Shown here: positions 36,479-45,346 of the stretch, one piece after another
How positions within the stretch are numbered: the first letter of the stretch is position 1
Layout of the letters: every line of letters starts with the position of its first letter
DNA from: Gammaproteobacteria bacterium
GTDB taxonomy: Bacteria > Pseudomonadota > Gammaproteobacteria > Pseudomonadales > Pseudohongiellaceae
Length of the DNA: 64,000 bases
Reading direction: 5' to 3'
Assembly (NCBI GenBank): GCA_041395725.1
Contig: JAWKZW010000001.1
Location: 4,753,501 to 4,817,500 of the forward strand
Program-made: the position numbers and the translations under genes
Notes under the pieces: model-generated
The model's database searches: none
Told to the model about the DNA's origin: nothing
Seen by the model: only the letters and a program-made list of their open reading frames with translations

Positions 36479-37460
36479 TCTCCACCAGTCCCTGCTCTTC
36501 CATTCGAGCTCCCCGCAGCAGATTCTGCATGGCGTAATTGCCCTCGTGGCAGGCGTACTCGTAAATCTGTCCATCCACCCTGGACATGGTGATCATGGCG
36601 GTAAACCGATCGGTAAAAGTGGCAGGGTCATCGACAGTGAATTCGTACTGCATAGTGAAAGGGCCCGTGCGCGTGAACCGCTCGATCAATAATTTATCAC
36701 TGGAATCCCCATAGGCACCAAAGCTCTTGGTCAGGCTGTTGAAGTTCCGGGTTTCGACCACCAGGGTATCACCGTCCCAGTAGCCACGGGAGTCACCGGA
36801 CCAGAGTCGCACCTTGTCATCCACATGCTCGCGACCGTCAAGAGGCACGACCCGTGCGGTGTGCACCATCTCGGTCATGATGACCGCCGTGTCCCGGTTC
36901 TGGAAAACCTGAATGTTGTTGTTGTAAAGATTCGGCGTGAACGGGGGGCCGGCATTGAATCCCATCAGGCAGCGCTCGGATAGGCCTCGGTCTTCCGGCC
37001 CGTCTTTGCCGATACCGCCAACAATAAATCGAACCGGGCGAACTCCGTCCACGTCGTTGCCAAGCCCGCCATTCACACGTGACACCCCCTCCCTGGGAGC
37101 CGGCAGACGGCCGTTTTCCGGGTAAATGATCAATGAGGTGCGATTATCCTGACCGCTGCCCATTTCCAGCCAGAAAGTGTTGTAACCATTGGCGCCGGCA
37201 TTGTTCAGCGCCTGCAGACCAGCCTCCGTTTGAGCGGCCAGCGCTGCTATCTCTTCATCGGTGAAATAGGCTTTGTCGCCAAGGGCGGCCGGACGCTCCA
37301 GGGGAATGTTGGTGGCGAAGTTCCACACTCCCTGCAGATCCGGCTGTCCCCATTCGGTCCGGGGTGGTTCATAGGCTGCTTGCTGAGCCTGGGTGACAGC
37401 GCTTGCAACCGTAGCTGCCAGCGCGAAAACTCCGGCTGATAAACAGGGTCGATGTTTCAT
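36468..37460 (-). CDS. Secreted protein of unknown function, 330 residues
   Basis: A signal peptide (LSAGVFALAATVASAVTQAQ) is followed by a conserved-looking body with PRTEWGQPDLQGVWNF, DNRTSLIIYPENGRLP, SERCLMGFN, GYWDGDTLVVETRNF and YEYACHEGNYAMQNLLRGAR. I know this pattern from uncharacterised exported proteins of heterotrophic bacteria, often many paralogs per genome, but no function. Two cysteines (in SERC and YAC) may form a disulfide. It is convergent with the LysM gene. Confidence 0.8.
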   Translation of the reverse strand: MKHRPCLSAGVFALAATVASAVTQAQQAAYEPPRTEWGQPDLQGVWNFATNIPLERPAALGDKAYFTDEEIAALAAQTEAGLQALNNAGANGYNTFWLEMGSGQDNRTSLIIYPENGRLPAPREGVSRVNGGLGNDVDGVRPVRFIVGGIGKDGPEDRGLSERCLMGFNAGPPFTPNLYNNNIQVFQNRDTAVIMTEMVHTARVVPLDGREHVDDKVRLWSGDSRGYWDGDTLVVETRNFNSLTKSFGAYGDSSDKLLIERFTRTGPFTMQYEFTVDDPATFTDRFTAMITMSRVDGQIYEYACHEGNYAMQNLLRGARMEEQGLVESGQ

Positions 37461-37639
37461 TTAATGCCCCACCGTTGGATGACTATCAGGACCCGCAGAC
37501 TCGCTTTCATGGTCAGCGTCCTCCGGGTTTACTGCCTGATTGGCAACAGAATAAAAGTAATTGCGGGGCAAGTCCACCTGCCCGGAATCCTGCTGCTGTG
37601 AGGCTGGCAAACGCATCCGGAGCCTGTCAACGATTGCAC

Positions 37640-37771
37640 TTACCTGGCAGCGCGGCCCAGGTACTGTTGAAAGATTCGCTCTACCGTATCAGCGGCGCCG
37701 GGTACGAAAGCGACAATCAGCACGGTAAGCAGCAGCGCCGCCGCAATACCCCAATAGAAACTCTTCATCAT
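37640..37771 (-). CDS. Single-pass membrane microprotein, 43 residues
   Basis: GGAG precedes a double ATG (37771/37768). The product is a 43-residue peptide with one membrane helix (FYWGIAAALLLTVLIVAFV) and a short amphipathic tail ending GRAAR. It begins 16 bp after the stop of the gene at 37788-38306, so the two are probably co-transcribed. The function is unknown; a partner of that gene product is plausible. Confidence 0.6.
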   Translation of the reverse strand: MMKSFYWGIAAALLLTVLIVAFVPGAADTVERIFQQYLGRAAR

Positions 37772-37787
37772 TACACTCCGGATCCGG

Positions 37788-38306
37788 TCAGTTTCTCGGC
37801 GCGGCTTCAAACAACCACACATCGCCGTTTTCAATTGCCGCCCGATCTGTCTGCGAGGGGTACTTACTGGTGATTGCTGCCGCGATACCGTCCAGTGCCT
37901 CGCCAGACTGGATTCGCCGCAGCTCCCGCTCATAACGTACCCCATTTATGCGGAACACCGCTCGACCATCCCGCTGCGCCTGCACCGGCCAACGTTTCCA
38001 CAGGCACCCCACCGTACTGCCCATGTAGCCGGACCAGACGTAAAGTCTGCCTGCATACTCAACGGTCCAGATTCGGCGCGACAGCGGCGGGTCCAGCAAT
38101 TGCATTTCAATGGTCGGCAGTGCGTTAACAAAACGCCAGTCGGGTTCCCTTCCGTCATGAAGCTCACCCGCAATCAGTGGGCCCCCGGAAAATACCCGAT
38201 TAGGACCATCAGCAAATCTAGCCTTGGCGGCAGCCGTGGCAACTGCTGTGATCGGGATCAGCAGCAGACAAAGGATGACTATAAGTGCCTGTTTGATCAT
38301 TCCCAT
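37788..38306 (-). CDS. Membrane-anchored hypothetical protein, paralog of the gene at 38618
   Basis: AGAGGGG precedes ATG 38306; the product has 172 residues. After a signal anchor (ALIVILCLLLIPITAVATAA) comes a domain with FSGGPLIAGELHDG, PPLSRRIWTVEYAGRLYVWSGYMGSTVG-CLWKRWP and GDVWLFEAAPRN. The same blocks recur in the divergent gene at 38618-39160 (PFRSGELSPSPDNW, SRTVWVPVVDGRLYIVSGYM, SGSVWLFEVIDR), so the two are paralogs back to back. The function is unknown. Confidence 0.78.
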   Translation of the reverse strand: MGMIKQALIVILCLLLIPITAVATAAAKARFADGPNRVFSGGPLIAGELHDGREPDWRFVNALPTIEMQLLDPPLSRRIWTVEYAGRLYVWSGYMGSTVGCLWKRWPVQAQRDGRAVFRINGVRYERELRRIQSGEALDGIAAAITSKYPSQTDRAAIENGDVWLFEAAPRN

Positions 38307-38334
38307 GGTGTACCCCTCTGCCGGGCTTAAGAAA

Positions 38335-38373
38335 GCTCTGATTAACTGCAGCAAAATTCTGCGGTAGTCTGAT
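38335..38373 (-). repeat. Palindromic repeat, copy 2 of a dispersed family (inverted)
   Basis: Read on the minus strand, the sequence contains TACCGCAG, a variable loop and TGCTGCAGTTAATCAGAG. It matches the cores at 20729 and 38391 and lies between the divergent paralogs. Confidence 0.6.
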
Positions 38374-38390
38374 GGAACTTGTTCCGTGAA

Positions 38391-38434
38391 CTTCTGATTA
38401 CTTACCGCAGAGTGCTGCAGTGAGAAATCAGAAG
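38391..38434 (+). repeat. 44-bp palindromic repeat, copy 3 of the family
   Basis: Outer arms CTTCTGATT and AATCAGAAG are perfect inverted repeats. Inner arms CTTACCGCAG and CTGCAGTGAG pair at 8 of 10 positions. Copy 2 is in opposite orientation 20 bp away. Confidence 0.68.
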
Positions 38435-38617
38435 TTTTCTGGATAATACCCCTTAAGGGCAGCAAAAGCTTCCCATCTGGAAGCTCTGTCGGCGCCTGAA
38501 CTCGTTTCGCTGAGAACAAATGCGTATACTGCTCCAGGCAGCTCCGTAAATCCGGGGCGATGGCGCATACCCGGCCAGCGATTGGCTATAACGGCATACA
38601 TTCCGGATGGGCTGATA

Positions 38618-39160
38618 ATGATAAATCTTCTGGCCAAGTGGGTCCTGACAGGCATCGCGGCCCTTGTATTGCTGCTCGGTGTCTCTTACGGCGCCATGCG
38701 CCTGCATGATGGTCCGGTCGAATTCTGGCCCTGGTTTACCATCAGTATAGGCGGGCCTTTCCGCAGCGGGGAGCTTTCTCCTTCGCCGGATAACTGGGAT
38801 TTCATCCGCGACAGGGAAGAGATAGAAATTCAGACCCTGAACCCGGCCACCTCGCGCACAGTCTGGGTACCGGTAGTGGATGGCAGGCTTTATATTGTCA
38901 GTGGCTACATGACCTCCACCCTCGGCCAGCTCTGGAAGCAGTGGCCCACTTACCTGGCCGAGGACAATCGGATTCTTATCCGGGTCGATGACAGGATTTA
39001 CCCCCAGCGGCTGAACCGCATAACTGAGGGCCCGATCGCGGCCCGGGTAATGTCAGAAGTAATCCGCAAATACGCCGGCGGCCCGGATCAGCTCAACCCG
39101 GCGGCAGGACAGGCTGTGACCAGCGGGTCAGTCTGGTTATTCGAGGTTATTGACCGCTAG
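38618..39160 (+). CDS. Membrane-anchored hypothetical protein, paralog of the gene at 37788
   Basis: ATG 38618 (180 residues) opens a membrane anchor (AKWVLTGIAALVLLLGVSYGA). Its body shares ordered blocks with the divergent paralog, especially SRTVWVPVVDGRLYIVSGYM, LGQLWKQWP and the C-terminal SGSVWLFEV. It lacks the cysteine present in the sister's CLWKRWP block. No ribosome-binding site is obvious beyond GGATGG. The function is unknown; the location is probably periplasmic and membrane-tethered. Confidence 0.77.
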   Translation: MINLLAKWVLTGIAALVLLLGVSYGAMRLHDGPVEFWPWFTISIGGPFRSGELSPSPDNWDFIRDREEIEIQTLNPATSRTVWVPVVDGRLYIVSGYMTSTLGQLWKQWPTYLAEDNRILIRVDDRIYPQRLNRITEGPIAARVMSEVIRKYAGGPDQLNPAAGQAVTSGSVWLFEVIDR

Positions 39161-39240
39161 CCCGCTCCATCGACACACCGGACTGCCGGATTGATTATTG
39201 TCTGAGGAATTTGTTTTACCTACCCGTCAAGAGAACCGTC

Positions 39241-40680
39241 ATGAACAAGTCTTTCGCTACACTACTACTGATACTTGCCTGCTTACCATTCACTGTCGCC
39301 GCGCAAAATGCGACAGATTGCCAGGACTCCCTGGACTGTAAATCATCCTGGCTGGGTACTACCGAAGCCCAGCGTCAAGCCATTTTCGACTTCGCTGACA
39401 ACTACAAGGATTTTATCCATCGGGCGCGAACGGAGCTGAGCTTCGTGACCGAAGCGGTGGCGTTTGCCGAGGCCAATGGCTTTAGCCAGTGGAATGACCG
39501 GTCTTTCGCCACTCCCGGGGCTCGCTACTACGAGGTCAACCGGGACCGGACCATCAGCCTGATGATCATTGGCCGCCGCTCCATGACGGAAGGCTTTCAC
39601 ATCATCGGTTCCCACATCGACTCACCACGGCTGGAACTGAAAGGCCGCCCGCTCTATCAGAACAGTGAATTCGCCCTGTTCCAGACCAACTACCACGGCG
39701 GTATAAAATTCCACCAGTGGACCAACCTGCCCCTGGCGCTGCTGGGTCGAATCGACAAAAAGGACGGCACTGTGGTCAACATCTCAATCGGTCTTGATCC
39801 CGATGATCCGGTATTCATGATCCCGGAGCTGTCGCCGCACGTCGATCGGGGCCGCGGCAGCCAGCGCCTCGATGAGTTTCTCGGCCCTGAAGACCTGGAT
39901 CCGGTCATCGGCCATATTCCCGGTATGGCCGGCGAAGAGGTACGTCAGCAGATCCTTACGTACCTGGGAGAAACCTATGGCATTACTGCTGCCGACCTGG
40001 TGTCTGCGGAGCTGTCGCTGGTGCCTGCCGGCGCACCGAGAGATATGGGGTTCGATCGTGGCCTGATCGCGGCCTATGGCCAGGACGACCGACTTGCCGC
40101 TTACACCAGCATGCGCGCCCTGGCAGAGGTTGAAATCCCTGAATACACGGCGGTTGCTTACCTGGTGGACAACGAAGAAGTGGGCAATCGCAACAACACC
40201 GGTGCCGGGTCGGACTACTACACCGACCTGCTGTCCCGGCTGCTGCTGGCGGAGCTCGGCGACAGTTACCGCGAACCCCATCTGCGCACCGCCATGCGCA
40301 ATACCCGGTTTGTTTCCATCGATGTTAATCCAGGCATTAACCCCATGAACCCGGGTGCCTGGGAAATCGGCAATGCCCCCAAACTGGGTTACGGCGTCAA
40401 TCTGAAGTTGTACGGCCAGGGCAATAACGCCAACTCTGAGTTTATCGCCTGGACCCGCGCTTTGCTGGATGCCAACCAGGTGCCCTGGCAGACCTCCACC
40501 TATAAAGTGGGCAGCGCCGGCGGGGGGACTATCGGCGGCATTTTCTCCTCCCAGAACAATGAGGTGATCGACTTTGGCGTACCGTTGCTCTCTATCCATA
40601 CGCCCTTCGCGGTCAGCTCCAAAATCGATGTGTATAACCTGTACCGGGCGGCGGCGGCATTCTATCAATTTACCGAGTAA
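39241..40680 (+). CDS. Exported M18-family aminopeptidase
   Basis: ATG 39241 opens a Sec signal (SFATLLLILACLPFTVAAQ); the product has 479 residues. M18 metal motifs are all visible: SHIDSPRLELK (His), VDNEEVGNR (Glu-Glu), SIDVNPGINP (Asp) and SIHTPFAVSSK (His). It would remove N-terminal residues from peptides using two metal ions. M18 enzymes are normally cytosolic or vacuolar, so export is unusual. A cysteine pair just after the signal (DCQDSLDCKS) fits an oxidising compartment. It probably feeds peptide catabolism in the periplasm. Confidence 0.9.
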   Translation: MNKSFATLLLILACLPFTVAAQNATDCQDSLDCKSSWLGTTEAQRQAIFDFADNYKDFIHRARTELSFVTEAVAFAEANGFSQWNDRSFATPGARYYEVNRDRTISLMIIGRRSMTEGFHIIGSHIDSPRLELKGRPLYQNSEFALFQTNYHGGIKFHQWTNLPLALLGRIDKKDGTVVNISIGLDPDDPVFMIPELSPHVDRGRGSQRLDEFLGPEDLDPVIGHIPGMAGEEVRQQILTYLGETYGITAADLVSAELSLVPAGAPRDMGFDRGLIAAYGQDDRLAAYTSMRALAEVEIPEYTAVAYLVDNEEVGNRNNTGAGSDYYTDLLSRLLLAELGDSYREPHLRTAMRNTRFVSIDVNPGINPMNPGAWEIGNAPKLGYGVNLKLYGQGNNANSEFIAWTRALLDANQVPWQTSTYKVGSAGGGTIGGIFSSQNNEVIDFGVPLLSIHTPFAVSSKIDVYNLYRAAAAFYQFTE

Positions 40681-40793
40681 CCCGGCAGGCTGATCCAAAG
40701 GCCCGCTGAACTGGACAAATCCCGACGCAGGGAATAACGTTTCAGCCAGCGCCTTAATCGCACATCCTGAAAACAATAATTTAACGAGGATCG

Positions 40794-42515
40794 ATGATGT
40801 CCGTAGCCCGTTACCCCCTAGCCCTGGCCTCTGTGCTGGCGATCTGCCTGAACACAATCACCACCTCGGCGCAAGCGCCACTGGCGGACTACAGCCCGGT
40901 GACCGACGCCCGGCTGGTGAACCCGGAAGACCACAACTGGCTGTCTTACCGGGGCACTCTGGATGGCTGGGGGTACAGTCCTCTGGACCAGATAGACGCG
41001 GACAATGTGCGCGAACTGCTGCCCGTCTGGACCTTCTCAACCGGTGTTCTGGGCGGCCACGAGGCGCCACCGATAGTGAATGACGGGGTTATGTTTGTCA
41101 CCACCCCCCAGAACCTGGTTTACGCGCTTGATGCGGCGAGTGGCGATCTCTTGTGGCGGTATCAGCACGATCTGCCCCAGAGCCTCATCGCCTTCCACAG
41201 AACCAACCGCGGCGTGGCACTTTATGGTGATAAGGTCTATACGGCGACTCTGGATGCCCGCGTCATTGCGCTGGATGCCCGAACCGGTCAGAAAGTCTGG
41301 GATACTCCGGTGCAGGACAACAGCTTCGGTTATTACATCACCATGGCCCCGCTGGCTATCGATGGCAAAATCATGGTGGGCGCCTCGGGCGGCGAGCTGG
41401 GCATCCGCGGTTTTGTGGTCGCCCTGGATGCCGAGTCCGGTGAAGAACTCTGGAGGACTTACACGGTACCCTCCCCCGGGGAACCCGGCAATGAAACCTG
41501 GCCAGGCGAATCCTGGCGTACCGGCGGAGCCGCCGTGTGGGTTCCCGGGCACTATGACCCGGAATTGGGCCTGGCGTATTTTGGCACCGGAAACCCTGGC
41601 CCGTGGATCGGCGACCAGCGGCCCGGCGACAACCTGTATACCAATTCCGTGCTGGCCCTGGATGTGGACAGTGGTGCCATTCGTGCCCATCACCAATACC
41701 ACTGGAACGGCTCCTGGGACTGGGACGAGGTGTCCACGCCTATCCTGATGCCGGTGGAAAGAAGCGGTCGGGAAATCAACGCCCTGGTGCACCCGGGAAG
41801 GAACGGCTACCTGTGGTTACTGGAACGGCAGGCCGATCGGATCGGTTTTATCGACGCGGTGCCTTATGTCTACCAGGATGCGTTCCTCAGCATCGATCCG
41901 GAAACCGGCCGACCGACCTACGACCCGGAACACAAGCCAACCTCTGATGGCAGCACCACGTCATTCTGTCCATCCTTATGGGGTGGAAAAGACTGGCCTC
42001 CGGCCGCCTACAACCCTGAAACCGGGCTGGTATATATCCCGGCCAACGACAATCACTGCGGTGCGATTCAGGGTCGTGAAGTGACCTACATGCCGGGCAG
42101 TTCCTATACCGGCGCCCGCACGGAGTTCACCCTGCGCGAAGGAGCCGACCACATCGGTGAAATCCAGGCCTGGAACATGAACACCGGAGAGGAAGTCTGG
42201 ACCCGTGAGTTTGAATCCCATAACTGGGGCGGCATACTTACAACGGGCGGCAACCTGATCTTCAGCGGCGGTACTACGGACCGTTACTTCCGCGCCCACG
42301 ACGCCAGCACCGGGGAGGAACTGTGGAGTTTCCGCACCAACTCGGGAATCATCGGCGTACCCTCAACCTTCTCAGTGGGCGGTAAACAGTACGTAGCCGT
42401 GCAGTCCGGCTGGGGAGTTGATGCCGCCGGCATGACCGGTCGCGTCGACCAGATTCGCGGTACCCGTACATTTGTGCCTCAAGGTGGCGTCATCTGGGTA
42501 TTTGCTTTGCCTTGA
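40794..42515 (+). CDS. PQQ-dependent alcohol dehydrogenase A (methanol/ethanol type, Asp+2)
   Basis: The product has 573 residues with a signal (LALASVLAICLNTITTSAQ). The eight-bladed PQQ propeller shows W-motifs (ALDAASGDLLWRYQ, ALDARTGQKVWDT, NTGEEVWTREF). The block PSLWGGKDWPPAAYNPETGL lies opposite the cofactor. Catalytic Asp D309 sits in WDWDEV with a second Asp (D311) two residues later. In the MDH family that second Asp marks lanthanide-dependent XoxF-type enzymes, whereas calcium enzymes have Ala. It would oxidise an alcohol in the periplasm and pass electrons to a cytochrome c. It shares an operon with the next gene. Confidence 0.9.
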   Translation: MMSVARYPLALASVLAICLNTITTSAQAPLADYSPVTDARLVNPEDHNWLSYRGTLDGWGYSPLDQIDADNVRELLPVWTFSTGVLGGHEAPPIVNDGVMFVTTPQNLVYALDAASGDLLWRYQHDLPQSLIAFHRTNRGVALYGDKVYTATLDARVIALDARTGQKVWDTPVQDNSFGYYITMAPLAIDGKIMVGASGGELGIRGFVVALDAESGEELWRTYTVPSPGEPGNETWPGESWRTGGAAVWVPGHYDPELGLAYFGTGNPGPWIGDQRPGDNLYTNSVLALDVDSGAIRAHHQYHWNGSWDWDEVSTPILMPVERSGREINALVHPGRNGYLWLLERQADRIGFIDAVPYVYQDAFLSIDPETGRPTYDPEHKPTSDGSTTSFCPSLWGGKDWPPAAYNPETGLVYIPANDNHCGAIQGREVTYMPGSSYTGARTEFTLREGADHIGEIQAWNMNTGEEVWTREFESHNWGGILTTGGNLIFSGGTTDRYFRAHDASTGEELWSFRTNSGIIGVPSTFSVGGKQYVAVQSGWGVDAAGMTGRVDQIRGTRTFVPQGGVIWVFALP

Positions 42516-42538
42516 TGGGCTCCATCCAGTTGCGCTCC

Positions 42539-42566
42539 GACCGCAAGACCTTTTATTCTTGCGGTC
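42539..42566 (+). other. Perfect hairpin between two PQQ dehydrogenase genes
   Basis: GACCGCAAGA (42539-42548) pairs without mismatch with TCTTGCGGTC (42557-42566) around an 8-nt loop. No T-run follows, so mRNA processing or partial attenuation is more likely than full termination. It is 24 bp before the next start. Confidence 0.72.
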
Positions 42567-42589
42567 CTGACAAACAGGGAAAAAATAAT

Positions 42590-44344
42590 ATGAATAATCC
42601 CCTCACCCGCTGTTTTGCTCTCGCCCTGGTCCAGTCATCTCTGGCCATGGTCACACTGGGAGCGACCGCCCAGTCCTTGCTGGAGGAGTATACGCCGGTC
42701 ACCTACGCTGAACTGGAAAGCCCTCCCGCCAGCGACTGGCTGATGTGGCGTGGCACACAGAATCACTGGGGGTACAGCCCCCTTGACCAGATCAACAAGG
42801 ACAATGTCGACAGCCTGCGCCTGGCCTGGGCCTGGACCATGGCACCCGGCCTGCAGGAAACCACGCCGCTGGTGCACGACGGCGTAATGTTTCTGCCCCA
42901 GGCCTGTGACTTTATTGAAGCCGTGGACGCCACCAACGGCACATTGCTATGGGAGTACCGACGCCCGGAAGTGGATCACGTGGCACCTTTGGCATGCGCT
43001 AACCGCAATGGGACCCTGTATGGCGACAGGCTGTACCTGGCGACCCGTGATGCCTACCTGATCGCATTGGACGTACGCAGCGGCGAAGTGATCTGGGAAA
43101 GGCAGATGGGCGATTGGACCGTGGGCCAGCACTATTCCGGTGGGCCACAGATTCTGGACGGCAAACTGGTCGCCGGTATGTCCGGTTGCTACTACATCAA
43201 TACCTTCTGCTGGGTCTCCGCCCATGACCCTGAAACCGGCGAGGAGCTGTGGCGGACCAACACTGTTCCCCGCGTGGGAGAACCGAACGGGGAAACCTGG
43301 GGCGATGTGCCCGACGAGCGCCGCCGCGGTGGCTCTGCCTGGATGCCCCCCAGCTATGATCCGGAGCTGGATCTGATTTACATCGGAGTTGGTGTACCGA
43401 TTCCCTGGGGAGATATCCAGCGCCAGACCGACGGCGGGGATGTTCTTTACACCAACTCCACCCTGGCCCTGCGTGCCGATACCGGTGAAATTGCCTGGTA
43501 TTTTCAGCACATTCCCGGCGGCAACTGGGACCTCGATCACCCGTTTGGACGCCTCGTAGTCGAGTCCGAAGTAACGCCCAACGCAGAGGCTGTATCCTGG
43601 ATCAACCCGAATATCGAATCCAGCGCCCGTCGCAAGGTCATCACCGGCGTGCCCGGCAAAACCGGAATCATCTGGACCCTGGACGCCGCTACCGGCGAAT
43701 TTCTCTGGGCCAGGGAAACCAATTACCAGAACGTCATAGTCGGAGTCGACATCGAGGGACACAAAGGCATTACCAATGCGGATCTTTACTACACCGAGAT
43801 CCGGCAGCGGAAAACCATCTGCCCCACCACCCGCGGCGGTATCAACTGGAATTCGATCGCCTACAGCCCTCAGACCAATGCTGTCTATACGCCCACCAAC
43901 AACGCCTGTATGGAACAATACCTGAATCCGGTGGAGCCGACCGTTGGCCTGCACCATCGCTCTGCCACCAGCCTGGTGGTCGCAACACCCGGCCTTGAAG
44001 ACCAGGTCGGCCTGCTCTCTGCCGTCGATGTAGCCACTGGCGAGGCCAAGTGGATTCACCGGCAGCGAGCCGGTATTGGCGGCTCGGTGTTGACCACCGG
44101 TGGCGGCCTGGTTTTTGTTACCGATGACGCGCGGCGCTTTCGCGCATTCGATGCCGACACGGGCGAGATCCTCTGGGAGCAATTGCTGAATTCGACGGCA
44201 GGAGGATTCCCGGTTTCCTACAGTGTCGACGGCGTGCAATATATCGCCATCGCGGCCGGTGGCGGCGTCACCTACCGCAATCTGACTCCCGAACTGCGGC
44301 AGCGTAGCGGGGGCAACACCCTGTTCGTGTTCCGTTTACCGTGA
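42590..44344 (+). CDS. PQQ-dependent alcohol dehydrogenase B (divergent, Asp+2)
   Basis: ATG 42590 follows CAGGGAAAAA; the product has 584 residues with a signal (LTRCFALALVQSSLAMVTLGATAQ). The same propeller layout is present (VDATNGTLLWEYR, ALDVRSGEVIWERQ, DPETGEELWRT, VDVATGEAKWI). The catalytic Asp D314 lies in NWDLDHPFGR, with a second Asp (D316) two residues later as in lanthanide-type relatives. Extra cysteines (SGCYYINTFCW, CPTTRGGINW) are unlike its neighbour. Substrate preference probably differs from the upstream enzyme, so the two would broaden alcohol use. Confidence 0.9.
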   Translation: MNNPLTRCFALALVQSSLAMVTLGATAQSLLEEYTPVTYAELESPPASDWLMWRGTQNHWGYSPLDQINKDNVDSLRLAWAWTMAPGLQETTPLVHDGVMFLPQACDFIEAVDATNGTLLWEYRRPEVDHVAPLACANRNGTLYGDRLYLATRDAYLIALDVRSGEVIWERQMGDWTVGQHYSGGPQILDGKLVAGMSGCYYINTFCWVSAHDPETGEELWRTNTVPRVGEPNGETWGDVPDERRRGGSAWMPPSYDPELDLIYIGVGVPIPWGDIQRQTDGGDVLYTNSTLALRADTGEIAWYFQHIPGGNWDLDHPFGRLVVESEVTPNAEAVSWINPNIESSARRKVITGVPGKTGIIWTLDAATGEFLWARETNYQNVIVGVDIEGHKGITNADLYYTEIRQRKTICPTTRGGINWNSIAYSPQTNAVYTPTNNACMEQYLNPVEPTVGLHHRSATSLVVATPGLEDQVGLLSAVDVATGEAKWIHRQRAGIGGSVLTTGGGLVFVTDDARRFRAFDADTGEILWEQLLNSTAGGFPVSYSVDGVQYIAIAAGGGVTYRNLTPELRQRSGGNTLFVFRLP

Positions 44345-44369
44345 CAGAGTCTGAGGGGCAGAAGGCATA

Positions 44370-44897
44370 ATGATTTACCGGTTGGGAGACAAACGGGTTG
44401 AAATCGTCGGCGCGGATTATTTTGTCGCCGACAACGCGACGGTCGTAGGCCTGGTAAGACTGGAAAATAATACCAGCGTCTGGTTCAACGCCGTGATTCG
44501 CGGCGATAACGAACTCATTACGGTCGGCGAAAATTCAAACATTCAGGACGGTGCAGTGCTGCATACCGACCCCGGCATCCCCTTAACCATAGGCCGCAAT
44601 GTCACAGTCGGTCACCAGGTGGTGCTGCACGGTTGTACGATAGGCGACAACTCATTGATCGGTATTGGGTCAATCATTCTCAACGGTGCCAGAATCGGTA
44701 AAAACTGCCTGATAGGTGCTAACAGCCTGGTTACCGAGAACAAAGAGATCCCCGATGGCTCCCTGGTAATGGGTGCCCCCGCCAGGGTGGTAAAAGCTCT
44801 GTCGCCAGAGCAGCAGGCAAGGCTTGCTGACAGCGCTGACAGTTACGTGAAAAACTTCAAACGCTTCAAAAAATCACTGCAACCGGACCCGCGTTGA
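44370..44897 (+). CDS. Gamma-carbonic anhydrase-like hexapeptide-repeat protein (YrdA/PaaY type)
   Basis: GAGGGGCAGAAGG precedes ATG 44370; the product has 175 residues. A left-handed beta-helix is marked by hexapeptide repeats (IGRNVTVGHQVVLHGCTIG, IGDNSLIGIGSIILNG, IGKNCLIGANSLV). Candidate metal His residues lie in LHTDPG and VGHQVVLHG. A C-terminal helix follows (SPEQQARLADSAD). Such proteins bind metal and often have weak or no carbonic anhydrase activity. It starts 26 bp after the PQQ gene and may be in the same transcript. Location is cytoplasmic. Confidence 0.9.
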   Translation: MIYRLGDKRVEIVGADYFVADNATVVGLVRLENNTSVWFNAVIRGDNELITVGENSNIQDGAVLHTDPGIPLTIGRNVTVGHQVVLHGCTIGDNSLIGIGSIILNGARIGKNCLIGANSLVTENKEIPDGSLVMGAPARVVKALSPEQQARLADSADSYVKNFKRFKKSLQPDPR

Positions 44898-45346
44898 CCA
44901 GCGCCCGATTCAAGAAAAAGCAGAGATACTCTTCCTGTTAATCAAGTCAGCTCTGAGATGCTGACTGTAACCACGGAGACAGGCTTTCCTGCATCTACGC
45001 GCAAGCGCAAGAGAGGATCCTGCCTTTTGACTTTTGTTCATCACTTGCCCCAATGCATCGTTGCAGGCGACCGGGGATCCCTTCCGCAGCAGGCAGGTAC
45101 CGGGCCTGAAGATCAGAATTTTCCGCTGGCATGAATCACAGCTTCTGGCGCGAACACAGTGCCTGTCCTGTGCGACCAGGCCAGCAGCCTGCCTGCCCAC
45201 CCTGCAATCGCGCCTGGCGTTTGCCCTGTTACCTTTACTGGTCTCTCCAGCAGCCCCATTGACCGGTTGAAATAGACAATATTTAAGAATCCTTCTATGC
45301 TCACGAGGATGCCATTTTTTCCACTCTCCTCAAAGGTCACACAACC
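44898..45346. other. Intergenic region with no evident gene
   Basis: I see no ribosome-binding site, repeat or hairpin in these 449 bp that suggests a function. The minus-strand open frames here resemble no protein and overlap the next gene's start. Confidence 0.45.

Noticed and set aside
45034..45270. Open frame of 78 codons before the deacylase
   Set aside because: No ribosome-binding site, and the product resembles no protein.
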